Shown piece after piece: positions 36,674 to 47,221 of a stretch of DNA of 64,000 bases (the stretch's first letter is position 1; every line of letters begins with the position of its first letter). The DNA is from Microbacterium radiodurans (lineage in GTDB: Bacteria; Actinomycetota; Actinomycetes; Actinomycetales; Microbacteriaceae), in contig NZ_VYRZ01000001.1 of NCBI RefSeq assembly GCF_008710705.1, positions 372,001-436,000 of the forward strand, given 5' to 3'. Below the pieces are notes generated by a model. That model was not told where the DNA came from, searched no databases, and saw only the letters and a program-made list of their open reading frames with translations. A program made the translations under genes and the position numbers.

Positions 36674-38238
36674 GCGCGCTCGTCCCCCTGCTCGTCACCC
36701 TGCCCCTCCTGGGCGCGGCCGTCGCCCTCATCTTCGGGCGTCAGCGCCGCATCCAGGTGGGCGTGTCGCTCGTCACGCTGACGGCGACGCTCGTCATCGC
36801 CGCCGTCCTCCTCGCCTCGATCAACGCCACCGGCGCGCCGATCGCGGTCTCGGTCGGCGGCTGGCCGATCCCGTTCGGCATCATCCTCTACGTCGACCGA
36901 CTCGCGGCGCTGCTCGTCGTCGTCTCGAGCATCGTGCTCCTCGCGGTGCTGCTGTTCTCGGTCGGTCAGGGCGCGGCCGACAACGACGACGACACCCCCG
37001 TGTCGATCTTCCACCCGTCGTATCTGATCCTCGCGGCCGGCATCTTCAACGCCTTCATCGCGGGCGACCTCTTCAACCTCTACGTCGGGTTCGAGATCCT
37101 GCTCGTCGCGTCGTACGTGCTCATCACGCTCGGGTCGACCGAGTCCCGCATCCGTGCCGGCGTCGTCTACATCGTCGTCTCGCTGGTGTCGTCGATCCTG
37201 TTCCTCGCCGCGATCGCCGCGATCTACGGCGCGCTCGGCACGGTGAACATCGTCCAGCTGTCGGAGCGGATGACCGAGCTCCCGCAGGAGACGCAGCTCG
37301 TGCTGCATCTCATGCTGCTGCTCGCGTTCAGCATCAAGGCGGCGGTCTTCCCGCTCTCGTTCTGGCTCCCGGACTCGTACCCCACCGCTCCCGCGCCCGT
37401 CACGGCGGTCTTCGCGGGCCTCCTGACGAAGGTCGGCGTCTACGCGATCATCCGCACCGAGACCGACATCTTCCAGAACAACGACGTCAACACCCTGCTG
37501 CTGATCGTGGCGCTCGCGACGATGATCGTCGGTGTGCTGGGCGCGGTCGCGCAGGCGGAGCTCAAACGCATCCTGTCGTTCACGCTGGTGAGCCACATCG
37601 GCTACATGATCTTCGGCCTCGCGATAGCGACGCCCGCGGCGGTGGGGGCGACGATCTACTACATCGTCCACCACATCGTCGTGCAGACGACCCTGTTCCT
37701 CGCCGTGGGCCTGGTCGAGCGGCGGGCGGGCTCGACCTCGATCCTCAAGGTCAAGGGGATGATGCGCGCAGCCCCCCTCATCGCGGTGCTCTACTTCATC
37801 CCGGCGATCAACCTCGGCGGACTTCCCCCCTTCTCGGGCTTCATCGGCAAGTACGCGCTCTTCGACGCGGCCGCCGACGAGGGCACGCCCCTCATGTACG
37901 TCCTGATCGTCGCGGGCATCATCACGTCGCTCCTCACCCTCTACGCGCTCATGCGCGCGTGGAACCTGTCGTTCTGGCGCGAGGAGAGCGAGAACGAGGG
38001 CGACGGCGAGTCGGAGTCCGACGCCCGCATCGCCTACCTCGGCGACGCCCCCGCGGCCGACACGCAAACCCGCAAGCGCGTGATCCCCCGCATCATGACC
38101 GCCACCACGGCGGGCATGGTCGCGGTGACCGTCGCGCTGACCGTCTTCGCGGGCCCGCTGTACGAGCTCTGCGCCGACATCGGTCAGTCGCTCCTCCAGC
38201 CCGTGACGATCGCCGACCTCGAGCAGGAGGCAGGATGA
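36670..38238 (+). CDS. mrpD: Mrp antiporter subunit D
   Basis: A 522-residue NuoM/N-like subunit with about fourteen helices. Conserved ion-path residues are the glutamate in NLYVGFEILLVASYVL and the lysine in AFSIKAAVFPLSFWLPDSYP. A charged, acidic loop (EESENEGDGESESDARI, near 435-455) precedes the last helix and is unusual in length. It overlaps both neighbours by 4 bases. Confidence 0.94.
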   Translation: MSALVPLLVTLPLLGAAVALIFGRQRRIQVGVSLVTLTATLVIAAVLLASINATGAPIAVSVGGWPIPFGIILYVDRLAALLVVVSSIVLLAVLLFSVGQGAADNDDDTPVSIFHPSYLILAAGIFNAFIAGDLFNLYVGFEILLVASYVLITLGSTESRIRAGVVYIVVSLVSSILFLAAIAAIYGALGTVNIVQLSERMTELPQETQLVLHLMLLLAFSIKAAVFPLSFWLPDSYPTAPAPVTAVFAGLLTKVGVYAIIRTETDIFQNNDVNTLLLIVALATMIVGVLGAVAQAELKRILSFTLVSHIGYMIFGLAIATPAAVGATIYYIVHHIVVQTTLFLAVGLVERRAGSTSILKVKGMMRAAPLIAVLYFIPAINLGGLPPFSGFIGKYALFDAAADEGTPLMYVLIVAGIITSLLTLYALMRAWNLSFWREESENEGDGESESDARIAYLGDAPAADTQTRKRVIPRIMTATTAGMVAVTVALTVFAGPLYELCADIGQSLLQPVTIADLEQEAG

Positions 38239-38804
38239 TGTCTCCCGACTCCAAGCGCAGCGCCGCCACGGGCCTCTGGCGTCAGCTGCCCTTCTTCGTG
38301 TGGCTCGTCGCGCTGTGGATGCTGCTGTGGGGGCAATTCACCGTGCTCGCGGCCCTGACCGGGATCATCGTGGCGCTGTTCGTCACGCGCATCTTCCGGC
38401 TGCCGCCCGTCGAGCTCTCGGGCCGGGTCAACCTGTGGTGGGGCGTCGTCTTCTTCCTCGAGTTCCTCCTCTCCCTCGTCCGCGGCTCGCTCCTGGTGGC
38501 CTGGCAGGTCGTCGACCCGCGCCGTCAGCCGGGAGCGGCCATCATCGCCGTGCCGCTGCGCACCGACGACGACCTGATCATGACCCACGTGGCGGTGACG
38601 GCATCCCTCATCCCCGGGTCGCTCATCATCGACATCGACCGCGATCGCCGCATCCTCTATCTGCACGCGATCGGCGTGCGCTCGCAGGAGCAGCTCGACC
38701 GTCAGCGTCGCGCGATCCAGCACTGGGAGGAGCGCATCGTGCGCGCCGTCGGCAGCCGTGAGCAGTCGCGGGCGCTGGCCGATCTGCGGAGGGAGCGCTC
38801 ATGA
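38235..38804 (+). CDS. mrpE: Mrp antiporter subunit E
   Basis: A 189-residue subunit. Two or three N-terminal helices (FFVWLVALWMLLWGQFTVLAALTGIIVALF and WGVVFFLEFLLSLVRG) are followed by a cytoplasmic domain with VAVTASLIPGSLIIDIDRD, the MrpE signature. The ATGATG start overlaps the mrpD stop; the first ATG (38235) is used. It overlaps mrpF by four bases. Confidence 0.92.
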   Translation: MMSPDSKRSAATGLWRQLPFFVWLVALWMLLWGQFTVLAALTGIIVALFVTRIFRLPPVELSGRVNLWWGVVFFLEFLLSLVRGSLLVAWQVVDPRRQPGAAIIAVPLRTDDDLIMTHVAVTASLIPGSLIIDIDRDRRILYLHAIGVRSQEQLDRQRRAIQHWEERIVRAVGSREQSRALADLRRERS

Positions 38805-39082
38805 CCGATCCGGTGAACTGGCTCGTCGTCGTCATCTCGGTCGTCTTCGCCGTCTCGGCGCTGCTGACGATGTGGCGCATCATCCGAGGACCGTCGATCC
38901 TCGACCGGGCGGTGGCGTCGGACGTGCTCCTGACGCTCGTCATCTGCGCCCTCGGCGCCGAGATGGCGATCAATCACCACACCCGCACGCTGCCGGTGCT
39001 GCTGATCGTCGCGGCGGTCGGCGTCTTCGGGTCGATCTCGATCGCCCGTTTCGTCGCGAGGAAGGACAACGTCGACACATGA
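38801..39082 (+). CDS. mrpF: Mrp antiporter subunit F
   Basis: A 93-residue, three-helix subunit. The family region 'RIIRGPSILDRAVASDVLLTLVICALGAEM' carries the conserved Asp in the second helix. It is joined to mrpE and mrpG by 4-base overlaps. Length and spacing are standard. Confidence 0.93.
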   Translation: MTDPVNWLVVVISVVFAVSALLTMWRIIRGPSILDRAVASDVLLTLVICALGAEMAINHHTRTLPVLLIVAAVGVFGSISIARFVARKDNVDT

Positions 39083-39429
39083 GCATCACCGACGTCATCG
39101 CGCTCGTCCTCGTGCTGATCGGCGCGCTGCTGTGTCTGACCGCCGCGATCGGACTGCTGCGCTTCCGCGACGTGCCGACCCGGCTGCACGCTGCGACGAA
39201 GCCCCAGGTGCTCGGGTTCCTGCTGATCTGCGTGGCGGTCGGCGTCGCGCTGCAGTCGTGGGCGGTCGTGGCCTTCCTCGTTCCGGTCGCGCTCATCCAG
39301 CTCGCCACGGCGCCCCTGTCGGCGCACATGGTCGGTCGCCAGGCCTACCGCAACAAGACGCTCGACCGCGAGTCGCTCTTCGTCGACGAGTTCGCCGACG
39401 CCCCCACCCCCAAAGACGACCGCGACTGA
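39079..39429 (+). CDS. mrpG: Mrp antiporter subunit G
   Basis: A 116-residue, three-helix subunit of the MnhG/PhaG family with 'LLRFRDVPTRLHAATKPQVLGFLLICV', the family core. It ends the operon. A short hairpin follows immediately (39432-39448). Confidence 0.93.
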   Translation: MSITDVIALVLVLIGALLCLTAAIGLLRFRDVPTRLHAATKPQVLGFLLICVAVGVALQSWAVVAFLVPVALIQLATAPLSAHMVGRQAYRNKTLDRESLFVDEFADAPTPKDDRD

Positions 39430-39431
39430 CC

Positions 39432-39448
39432 CGCCCCGGCAGGGGGCG
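39432..39448. terminator. Short GC hairpin between mrpG and the YhgE gene
   Basis: CGCCCC (39432-39437) pairs with GGGGCG (39443-39448) around GGCAG in the 19-base gap between convergent genes. It could serve both transcripts, although no T-tract follows on either strand. Confidence 0.45.
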
Positions 39449-41392
39449 TCAGCCGATCAGGCTGGGCTGCAGGTCGCGCAGGGTGCGGCGCTGCGTCATG
39501 CGCGTCACGCCGACGACCGCGAGCAGCAGCGCGCCGACCATCCAGGCGAACAGCACCGCGATGTCGAGCGGGATGCGGCTGAGGTCGCCGCCGTACATCC
39601 ACTGACGCATCGCATCCACGACGTAGCCCATCGGCAGGACGTGGTGCAGGGCCGCGAGCGGCGCCGGCAGCGTCTGCCACGGGAAAGTCCCGCCCGCCGT
39701 GACGAGCTGCACGACCATCAGCACGAGTCCGAGGAACTGTCCGACCGAGCCGAGCCAGACGTTCAGGGCGAGGATGATGGCGGCGTAGGTGAACGACGCC
39801 GTCAGCAGCACGCCGAGCGTTCCCACCGGACTCGAGAAGTCGAAGCCGAGGGCGAGGGAGAGCACGCCGAAGAGCGCGACCATGCCGAGGCTGCCGAGAA
39901 GGGCAGGTGTGAGCCAGCCCGCGAGCGTGACGCGGACGGGGGAGCGGAGCGCCGTGACGGCACGGCGTGAGATCGGCTTCACGATGAGGAACAGGGCGTA
40001 GATGCCGATCCAGCCGGCCAGGGCCGCGAAGAACGGTGCGAGCCCGGCGCCGTAGTCGCCGGCACGGGCGAGGTTGCCCGAGTCCACGGCGACGGGGTCG
40101 GCGATCGTCCGGGCCTGCTGGTCGCGGACGGCGGAGGTGGTGTCGGGCAGCTGCGCCACACCCGCCTCGAGTCCGTCGCGCAGCCGGCCGGCGCCGTCGT
40201 CGAGCGTCGCGAGTCCGCCCGCGAGCGACGCCGCTCCCTCGTCGAGGGATGCTGCTCCCGCCGCGGCATCGCCGGTTCCGGTGGCGAGCTGGTCGGCCCC
40301 CGCGGACAATGTCGCGGTGCCCGTGGCGAGATCGCCGGCGCCGCCGCTGAGCCGCGTCGCCCCCGCACTCACCTGCGCGGCGCCCGCGGCGAGCCGGTCG
40401 ACCTGCGAGACGGCGTCGTCGACACGGGCGGCTCCGGTCGCCAGCCGGTCGCCGATCGGATCGAGGGTGCGGAGGACCTCGTCGATCTGCGCCTGATCGA
40501 GACCGCGGTCCGCCAGGATCCGGGCGATGTCCGAACGCACCTCGGGCAGCCGCGCGGCCGCCTCGTCGACCGCGGATCCGGCGCGATCCGCGTAGCCCGC
40601 GATCGTCGCCGTGCCGTCCGCGACCTGCGCGGCCCCCGTCGCGAGGTCGGCGGCCCCGCCGGCGAGGGTCCGGCTGCCGTCGGCGAGCTGGGCGGCTCCA
40701 CCGGCGAGCGACCGCGCCCCGTCGTCCAGCTGCGCGGTTCCGGCCGACAGCCGGCCGGCACCGTCGGCGAGCTGCGCGGCCCCGTCGTGGGCCTGACCGG
40801 CCCCGTCGGCGAGGCTCGTGGCGCCGGTCGCGGCATCCTGCAGCTGGACGCGGATGTCGGCGATGCCGGTGAGCAGTCGGGATGCCGCCTCACGGCCCAC
40901 GAGCTCGGCGACCGAGCTGCGGATGCGCTCGACCGCCTGCGAGCCGATCGTCGAGGCGAGGTAGTTGTTCGCGTCGTTCGTCGAGAGAAGGATCGTCGCC
41001 TGCGTCGGCGCGTCGCCGGAAGGGCTGACGAGCGCCGCCGAGAAGTCGGCCGGGAGCGTCACGGAGAAGTCCACCTCACCCGTGCGCAGCGCCTCGCGCG
41101 CGGCGTCGGCGTCGAGTCGCCGCCATGCGAACGAGCCGTCGTCGACGAGCTGATCGGCCACCTGTGCCCCGTAGTCGACCGCGCCCGCCCCGTCGGCGGC
41201 CGGCGCGCCCTCGTCGAGGTCGACGAGGGCGACGGGGAGCTCCGACAGCTTGCCGTAGGGGTCCTGGTTCGCCCACAGGTACAGCCCGCCGTAGAGCACG
41301 GGCACGAGCATGAGGGCGATGAGCGCCACCACCGACATGCGTGTGGCGGTGAGACGGCGGAGCTCTGCGGTGAGAAGAGCGGGAATCTTCAA
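39449..41392 (-). CDS. YhgE/Pip-type ABC-2-like membrane protein
   Basis: A 647-residue protein with one N-terminal helix, a long extracytoplasmic region of heptad-like Ala/Gly repeats (LADGAGRLSAGTAQLDDGA and similar, residues 170-430), and about five C-terminal helices resembling ABC-2 permeases. This architecture matches YhgE/Pip, known as phage receptors and putative exporters in Gram-positive bacteria. The TTG at 41392 overlaps the preceding stop (TTGA), supporting coupling. An ATG sixteen codons in is the alternative. It is the third gene of a TetR/ATPase-like/YhgE operon. Confidence 0.85.
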   Translation of the reverse strand: MKIPALLTAELRRLTATRMSVVALIALMLVPVLYGGLYLWANQDPYGKLSELPVALVDLDEGAPAADGAGAVDYGAQVADQLVDDGSFAWRRLDADAAREALRTGEVDFSVTLPADFSAALVSPSGDAPTQATILLSTNDANNYLASTIGSQAVERIRSSVAELVGREAASRLLTGIADIRVQLQDAATGATSLADGAGQAHDGAAQLADGAGRLSAGTAQLDDGARSLAGGAAQLADGSRTLAGGAADLATGAAQVADGTATIAGYADRAGSAVDEAAARLPEVRSDIARILADRGLDQAQIDEVLRTLDPIGDRLATGAARVDDAVSQVDRLAAGAAQVSAGATRLSGGAGDLATGTATLSAGADQLATGTGDAAAGAASLDEGAASLAGGLATLDDGAGRLRDGLEAGVAQLPDTTSAVRDQQARTIADPVAVDSGNLARAGDYGAGLAPFFAALAGWIGIYALFLIVKPISRRAVTALRSPVRVTLAGWLTPALLGSLGMVALFGVLSLALGFDFSSPVGTLGVLLTASFTYAAIILALNVWLGSVGQFLGLVLMVVQLVTAGGTFPWQTLPAPLAALHHVLPMGYVVDAMRQWMYGGDLSRIPLDIAVLFAWMVGALLLAVVGVTRMTQRRTLRDLQPSLIG

Positions 41393-42045
41393 CGGTCGGC
41401 TTTCGGTCGGGTGCTGCGCAGTCGGATGCCGCTCGGCAGCGGTCGGCGGCGGGGAGCGTCCTCGGCGAGCAGCGTCGCGGCCGCCTCGCCGGCGATGACG
41501 AGGACCGCGTACCCGCGACCGGCGAACTCGCGGCACAGCCCCCACCAGGCGCGCGGGTCGCCGCCGTGACGGTCGGGCGAGACGAGGACGATCGCCTCGA
41601 CGCCCGGACGGAGCACCGCGAGCTCGAGCATGAGGCGGATGCGGTCGATGGCCGGGACGTCGCCGATCGGCACGCGCGTGAGGTGACGGAGGCCGTGCTC
41701 GTCGAGCCAGCGCCGGGCGGCGATCGGGTCGGCGGCGAACCCGGCGAACATCAGCTCCTCGCCCACGACGCCGACCGTCGCGATGTTCGGCGGCGGATCG
41801 CTCACCTCGGGCGCGTCGAGAAGCGCCGTGCGCCGGCGCAGCGAGCGCGCGGCCGACGCGCCGTCGACGCGGACGACGCCGGCGTCGGGGCGCATCCGTC
41901 CACTGGCGATGAGACCGAGCACGGTCGGCCGCTGCTCGGTCTCGGCGATCGCGAGAGTGGCGCGCCCGCTGCGGAACGACAGTGTCGTCGGCGGGAGGGC
42001 GAGATCGCGTCGGCCCTTCGCAACGTCCGTCAGCTCGACGCGCAT
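41389..42045 (-). CDS. Degenerate ABC ATPase-like protein
   Basis: A 218-residue protein that follows the outline of an ABC nucleotide-binding domain: strand 'LTDVAKGRRDLALPPTTLSF', then the Walker A position, 'LIASGRMRPDAGVVRVDG', and a late 'LELAVLRPGVEAIVLVSPD' at the signature/Walker B position. The Walker A position reads AIAETEQRPTV, without a GxxGxGK[ST] loop, and no LSGGQ is present. It is therefore probably unable to hydrolyse ATP normally. It overlaps both neighbours and probably partners the YhgE-like membrane protein. Confidence 0.6.
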   Translation of the reverse strand: MRVELTDVAKGRRDLALPPTTLSFRSGRATLAIAETEQRPTVLGLIASGRMRPDAGVVRVDGASAARSLRRRTALLDAPEVSDPPPNIATVGVVGEELMFAGFAADPIAARRWLDEHGLRHLTRVPIGDVPAIDRIRLMLELAVLRPGVEAIVLVSPDRHGGDPRAWWGLCREFAGRGYAVLVIAGEAAATLLAEDAPRRRPLPSGIRLRSTRPKADR

Positions 42046-42677
42046 CAGGCCGCCTCGCCCAGGATGTCGGGGTGGGCGCCGACGAGGGTCTCGGCCTCGC
42101 GCCACGACAGTCCCGCGATCGACAGAACCGCTCGAACGGCCAGCGACCCCGCCTCCGGCGAGGAAGCGTCCAGCCGCACGATCACGGTGCGCGCGGTCTC
42201 CTCGATCAGGCGGGCGAGGGTCGGTGCGGCGACGTCTGTGCGCAGCGATCCGTCGTCCTGGCCGCGGCGGACGAGGTTCATGACCGTGCGGCGCAGCGGA
42301 GCAAGGGCGGCGGCGGACTCGGCGACATGACGCTCGTCGAGCGCGATGGCGGCGGCGACCTGCACGTGCGAGGCCTCCGTCCACAGGCGGGCGGCGAGGC
42401 GGGCCAGGGCGACCGGCGCCGGACTCGAGGGGTCGGCGGACTGCTCGGCGATGTCGTTGAACCGCTGCGCGCCGGTGGCGATGAGCTCGCGCAGCAGCGC
42501 ATCACGGTCGTCGAAGTGGCCGTAGAGCGCGCGGCGGCTGAGGCCCGCGGCGCGGGCGATGGTGTCGACGGAGGCGCCGGGGTCGGTGGCGAGGGTCTGC
42601 GCCGCAGCGGTCAGCAGGCCCGCGCGATTCGCCGCGGCATCCCGTCGCGGGCGGCGCATCGGAGAGGGGGAGGTCAC
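42045..42677 (-). CDS. TetR-family regulator of the YhgE operon
   Basis: A 210-residue regulator with helix-turn-helix 'SVDTIARAAGLSRRALYGHFDDRDALLRELI' and a variable C-terminal domain. It is the first gene of the operon and overlaps the next by one base. TACCAT (minus strand of 42684-42689) ends six bases before the GTG, so a leaderless start is likely. A perfect palindrome lies two to three bases beyond the -10, consistent with self-repression. Confidence 0.9.
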   Translation of the reverse strand: MTSPSPMRRPRRDAAANRAGLLTAAAQTLATDPGASVDTIARAAGLSRRALYGHFDDRDALLRELIATGAQRFNDIAEQSADPSSPAPVALARLAARLWTEASHVQVAAAIALDERHVAESAAALAPLRRTVMNLVRRGQDDGSLRTDVAAPTLARLIEETARTVIVRLDASSPEAGSLAVRAVLSIAGLSWREAETLVGAHPDILGEAA

Positions 42678-42691
42678 ACGGCAATGGTACG

Positions 42692-42715
42692 AACCTGCAC
42701 ACTATTGTGCAAGTT
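42692..42715. promoter_or_regulatory. TetR operator overlapping the YhgE-operon promoter
   Basis: The core TGCACACTATTGTGCA (42696-42711) is a perfect 6-4-6 palindrome extended by AAC (42692-42694) and GTT (42713-42715), one mismatched pair apart. It fills the -10/-35 spacer of the leaderless promoter, so binding would exclude polymerase. Confidence 0.75.
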
Positions 42716-42780
42716 AGCGATGGTGCGAGCGGGATGCCGAGACTGCTCCGGCCGGGCGCTGCGCGCGCTCACCCATCCGA

Positions 42781-42833
42781 CGCGGATCGACCCGCTGCAT
42801 CCGATCGAGTCGGGCGCAGCGGGTCGATCCGCG
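42781..42833. terminator. Perfect 18-bp hairpin after argG
   Basis: CGCGGATCGACCCGCTGC (42781-42798) and its exact complement (42816-42833) enclose a 17-base loop. It lies 17 bases past the argG stop (minus strand) and separates argG from the TetR operon. Confidence 0.8.
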
Positions 42834-42850
42834 CGGGAGCGGGACAGGGG

Positions 42851-44494
<1,644 letters not shown>

Positions 44495-45163
44495 TCAGCC
44501 GACGGCCACGCCGGTGATGGTGACCGCCGTCGCGGGCGCGCCGTCGGCGGCGCCGCCCTCGGCTCCGGCTGCAGCGACCTCGCGCACGACGGCGAGACCG
44601 GCTTCGTCGAGCTGGCCGAAGACGGTGTAGGACGGCGGCAGCGCCGTGTCCTCGTAGACCAGGAAGAACTGCGAGCCGTTGGTGTCGGGCCCGGCGTTTG
44701 CCATCGCGACCGTGCCGGCGGGATACGTCTCGCCGCCGTCGAGCTCGTCGGCGTAGCGGTAGCCGGGGCCGCCGCGGCCGGTTCCCGACGGGTCGCCGCA
44801 CTGCAGGACGAAGATGCCCTGTGTCGTCAGGCGGTGGCAGGGCGAGTCGTCGTAGTAGCCCTGCTGCGCGAGCGACACGAAGCTGCCCACCGTGCAGGGG
44901 GTGGTGTCGGCGTCGAGAGTCATCGGGATGTCGCCCACCGACGTCTGCAGCGTCGCGGCCACGGCGCCGGACACCTCGGCCTCGGCCGGCGGGGGCGAGA
45001 CCTCGCGCACGCCGCCGGGTGCCTCGACGTAGGCGCAGGCGCCCTCGGGAACGGCATCGACGGTCGGAACATCGGCATCGGGTCCGGCGCTCGGCGTCGA
45101 GGAGCATCCCACGAGGACGAGGGCGGACAGGACGAGCAGGGTCGAACCGAGGCGAGCGCGCAT
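44495..45163 (-). CDS. Cyclophilin-type peptidyl-prolyl isomerase, lipoprotein
   Basis: A 222-residue exported cyclophilin. The signal peptide ends in the lipobox LVGC (Cys20). A Pro/Ala-rich linker precedes the cyclophilin domain with CHRLTTQGIFVLQCGDP, GTGRGGPGY, 'NTNGSQFF'-like 'DTNGSQFFLVYED' and 'YTVFGQLDEAG'. The family-core FHR is replaced by CHR. It would fold proteins outside the membrane, distinct from the cytosolic cyclophilin at 10,109. TAGGCT (45170-45175, minus strand) ends six bases before the ATG (leaderless). Confidence 0.9.
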   Translation of the reverse strand: MRARLGSTLLVLSALVLVGCSSTPSAGPDADVPTVDAVPEGACAYVEAPGGVREVSPPPAEAEVSGAVAATLQTSVGDIPMTLDADTTPCTVGSFVSLAQQGYYDDSPCHRLTTQGIFVLQCGDPSGTGRGGPGYRYADELDGGETYPAGTVAMANAGPDTNGSQFFLVYEDTALPPSYTVFGQLDEAGLAVVREVAAAGAEGGAADGAPATAVTITGVAVG

Positions 45164-45259
45164 GGGATGAGCCTACGGGGCTGGGCAGGACGGGCCGACG
45201 GTGGCACGATCGGATCGGATGCCCCGGCGGGGGCGCGGAACCGGTGCGGGGAGGATGTC

Positions 45260-45706
45260 ATGGCGGACGAGGCGACACGGGGTGCGGGCTTCTCCGACGA
45301 GGAGAAGGCGGCCATGAAGCAGCGCGCCGACGAGCTGCGGTCGACGAAGGGGTTGAAGGGCGCTGCGAAGCTCGCCAAAGAGCTCGAGGCGTGCATGGCT
45401 GCCATCGAGGCCCTCGACGGGATCGACGGCGAGGTCGCCCGGGCGGTCCATCGCATCGTCTCGGAGGAGGCGGGCCACCTTGACCCGAAGACCTTCTACG
45501 GGTTCCCCGCCTATGCCCGCGAGGGAAAGGTCGTGATCTTCGTACAGCCGAAGTCGAAGTTCGACACGCGCTACCCGACCCTGAACTTCGACGAGACCGC
45601 GACCCTCGACGACGGCGCCATGTGGCCGACCTCGTTCGCGATCGTCGAGGTCACGCCCGAGGTCGAGGAGCGCGTGCGCGCCCTCGTCCGCGGCGCCGTC
45701 GACTGA
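45260..45706 (+). CDS. DUF1801 family protein
   Basis: A 148-residue protein of the DUF1801/YdhG-like fold. The N-terminal half is helical and lysine-rich (SDEEKAAMKQRADELRS), and the C-terminal domain reads FYGFPAYAREGKVVIFVQP, then 'MWPTSFAIVEVTPEVEERVRALV'. Some relatives are iron-chaperone-like; the function here is unknown. A GGGGAGG ribosome site precedes the ATG. It is transcribed alone. Confidence 0.82.
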   Translation: MADEATRGAGFSDEEKAAMKQRADELRSTKGLKGAAKLAKELEACMAAIEALDGIDGEVARAVHRIVSEEAGHLDPKTFYGFPAYAREGKVVIFVQPKSKFDTRYPTLNFDETATLDDGAMWPTSFAIVEVTPEVEERVRALVRGAVD

Positions 45707-45724
45707 GGACCCGCGCCGCTCGCG

Positions 45725-46420
45725 TCAGCTCAGCAGCGCCTCGGCGCGGATCGTCAGCGCGAGCGCCACGAGCGTCGAGAGCAGTCCGGCGGCCAGCAGC
45801 AGACCCGGGTGCGCGAGACCGATGACGACTCGGCGGGTGCGCGGCGCCTCGGCGAGGAGATGCTCCGGGATGCGGTGGCGGGTCGGCACGGCCGGCCAGC
45901 CGCGCAGGCGCACGAGGTACCCGGCGTAGCGGATGATCAGCACGCAGTAGAGCAGCACAGTCACCGGCGGCACGATCATCGCGAAGATCTCGATCGCGGC
46001 CCCCCAGGCCGTCGCGACGTCGGTGCCGCTCTCGTCGGTGAGCTGTACGGCGATCGCGCCGCCGATGACGACCGAGCCCAGCCAGAAGACGAAGGCGCTG
46101 AAGAGGGCGAGGAATCGCGCGAAGAAGTGGGTCAGGATCGACGGTTCGTACTCGAGATGCGAGCGGGGCGTCTGCGAGAGCACGACCAGCGTGGCGGCGA
46201 GCGGGGGCAGGGCAGCGGAGAGAGTCAGGACTGCCCGCAGCCACCCGGGGCCGCCGGCGATGTCGCAGACGACGAGGATCGCGACGACCGCGGCCATCCA
46301 GAGCCAGCCGAGGGCGGTCGGATGAGACGACATGAACGGCGGATGATGCGGCTCGAGGCGCGCGCCGGCGCGCTCGATCAGTCGGCGGCCCCGGTCGTTC
46401 GTCATCGACGTCAGCGTCAC
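45725..46420 (-). CDS. Four-helix membrane protein of unknown function
   Basis: A 231-residue integral membrane protein with hydrophobic segments near 37-55, 60-80, 97-125, 140-165 and 205-228. I do not recognise the family. The GTG at 46420 overlaps the stop of the upstream Pr6Pr gene (GTGA); the ATG at 46405 is the alternative. It is probably co-expressed with that gene, forming a two-gene membrane operon. Confidence 0.7.
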   Translation of the reverse strand: MTLTSMTNDRGRRLIERAGARLEPHHPPFMSSHPTALGWLWMAAVVAILVVCDIAGGPGWLRAVLTLSAALPPLAATLVVLSQTPRSHLEYEPSILTHFFARFLALFSAFVFWLGSVVIGGAIAVQLTDESGTDVATAWGAAIEIFAMIVPPVTVLLYCVLIIRYAGYLVRLRGWPAVPTRHRIPEHLLAEAPRTRRVVIGLAHPGLLLAAGLLSTLVALALTIRAEALLS

Positions 46421-47133
46421 CGCATCGGACGGCGTCGCTCTGCCGAGCGTCGCCGTGTCACCCACACGGTGAACGAGCCCACCACGATGAACGCGACCGC
46501 GATGGCGACGACGTATCCGATGACCATCCCCCAGCCGCCCGGGCTGTTCGGGTTCAGGAACGGGTAGGGGTACCAGAACGGCTGGCCGGTCGTGGGGTTC
46601 GTCACGAGCGGGCCGCGGATGAGCGTGTAGGCCGTCCACAGCAGCGGGAACGACACGATGACCAGGAGCGCGCGCCAGCGCACGGAGCGACGCGGCGTGC
46701 CGATGACGAGGTCGAGGAGCAGGAAGGTCGGCCCGATCAGGTGCAGCACTTCGTTCGACCAGGGGACGGGCTCGGACCCCTGGGGCAGCGTGATGCCGCG
46801 CAGCAGAGCGTTGTAGACGACCCCGGTGATGATCATGTAGGTCGTCCCGCACGCCAGCGCGACCGACAGCGGCAGCGCGGCCGATCCCTCGCATCGACCG
46901 GAGAGGGATGCCGCGGCAGCCCACGTCAGCACGGCGGCGGCGATGACGTTCGAGAGGATCGTGAAGAAGCTGAAGAAGTTCGCGACCACGGTCGCCACGT
47001 CGCCGCCGGTCTCAGCCGTCCGGGTCATCGAGACGACGAGCTGGGTGACCACGGCCGCGACGATGACCGCTGACATCGCGAGTCGGAGGAGCGACCACAC
47101 GGTCGCCGGTGTCGATGTCTTCGCAGTCCTCAC
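46417..47133 (-). CDS. Pr6Pr-family membrane protein
   Basis: A 238-residue protein with six predicted helices, matching the FAR-17a/AIG1-like Pr6Pr family. Signature segments are FFSFFTILSNVIAA, 'TYMIITGVVYNALLRG', HLIGPTFLLLDL, and 'GPLVTNPTTGQPFWYPYPFLNPN'. In eukaryotes AIG1-like relatives hydrolyse fatty-acid esters; the bacterial function is unknown. TAGGGT (minus strand of 47140-47145) ends six bases before the GTG (leaderless). Confidence 0.83.
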   Translation of the reverse strand: MRTAKTSTPATVWSLLRLAMSAVIVAAVVTQLVVSMTRTAETGGDVATVVANFFSFFTILSNVIAAAVLTWAAAASLSGRCEGSAALPLSVALACGTTYMIITGVVYNALLRGITLPQGSEPVPWSNEVLHLIGPTFLLLDLVIGTPRRSVRWRALLVIVSFPLLWTAYTLIRGPLVTNPTTGQPFWYPYPFLNPNSPGGWGMVIGYVVAIAVAFIVVGSFTVWVTRRRSAERRRPMR

Positions 47134-47221
47134 GGGGGCACCCTAGCGCTCGCGCGCGCTCGTGACCGTATGTGGCGGGCCCGGGCGACGTGTCGCCCTC
47201 CAGCGACTAGCGTCGCCGGGC

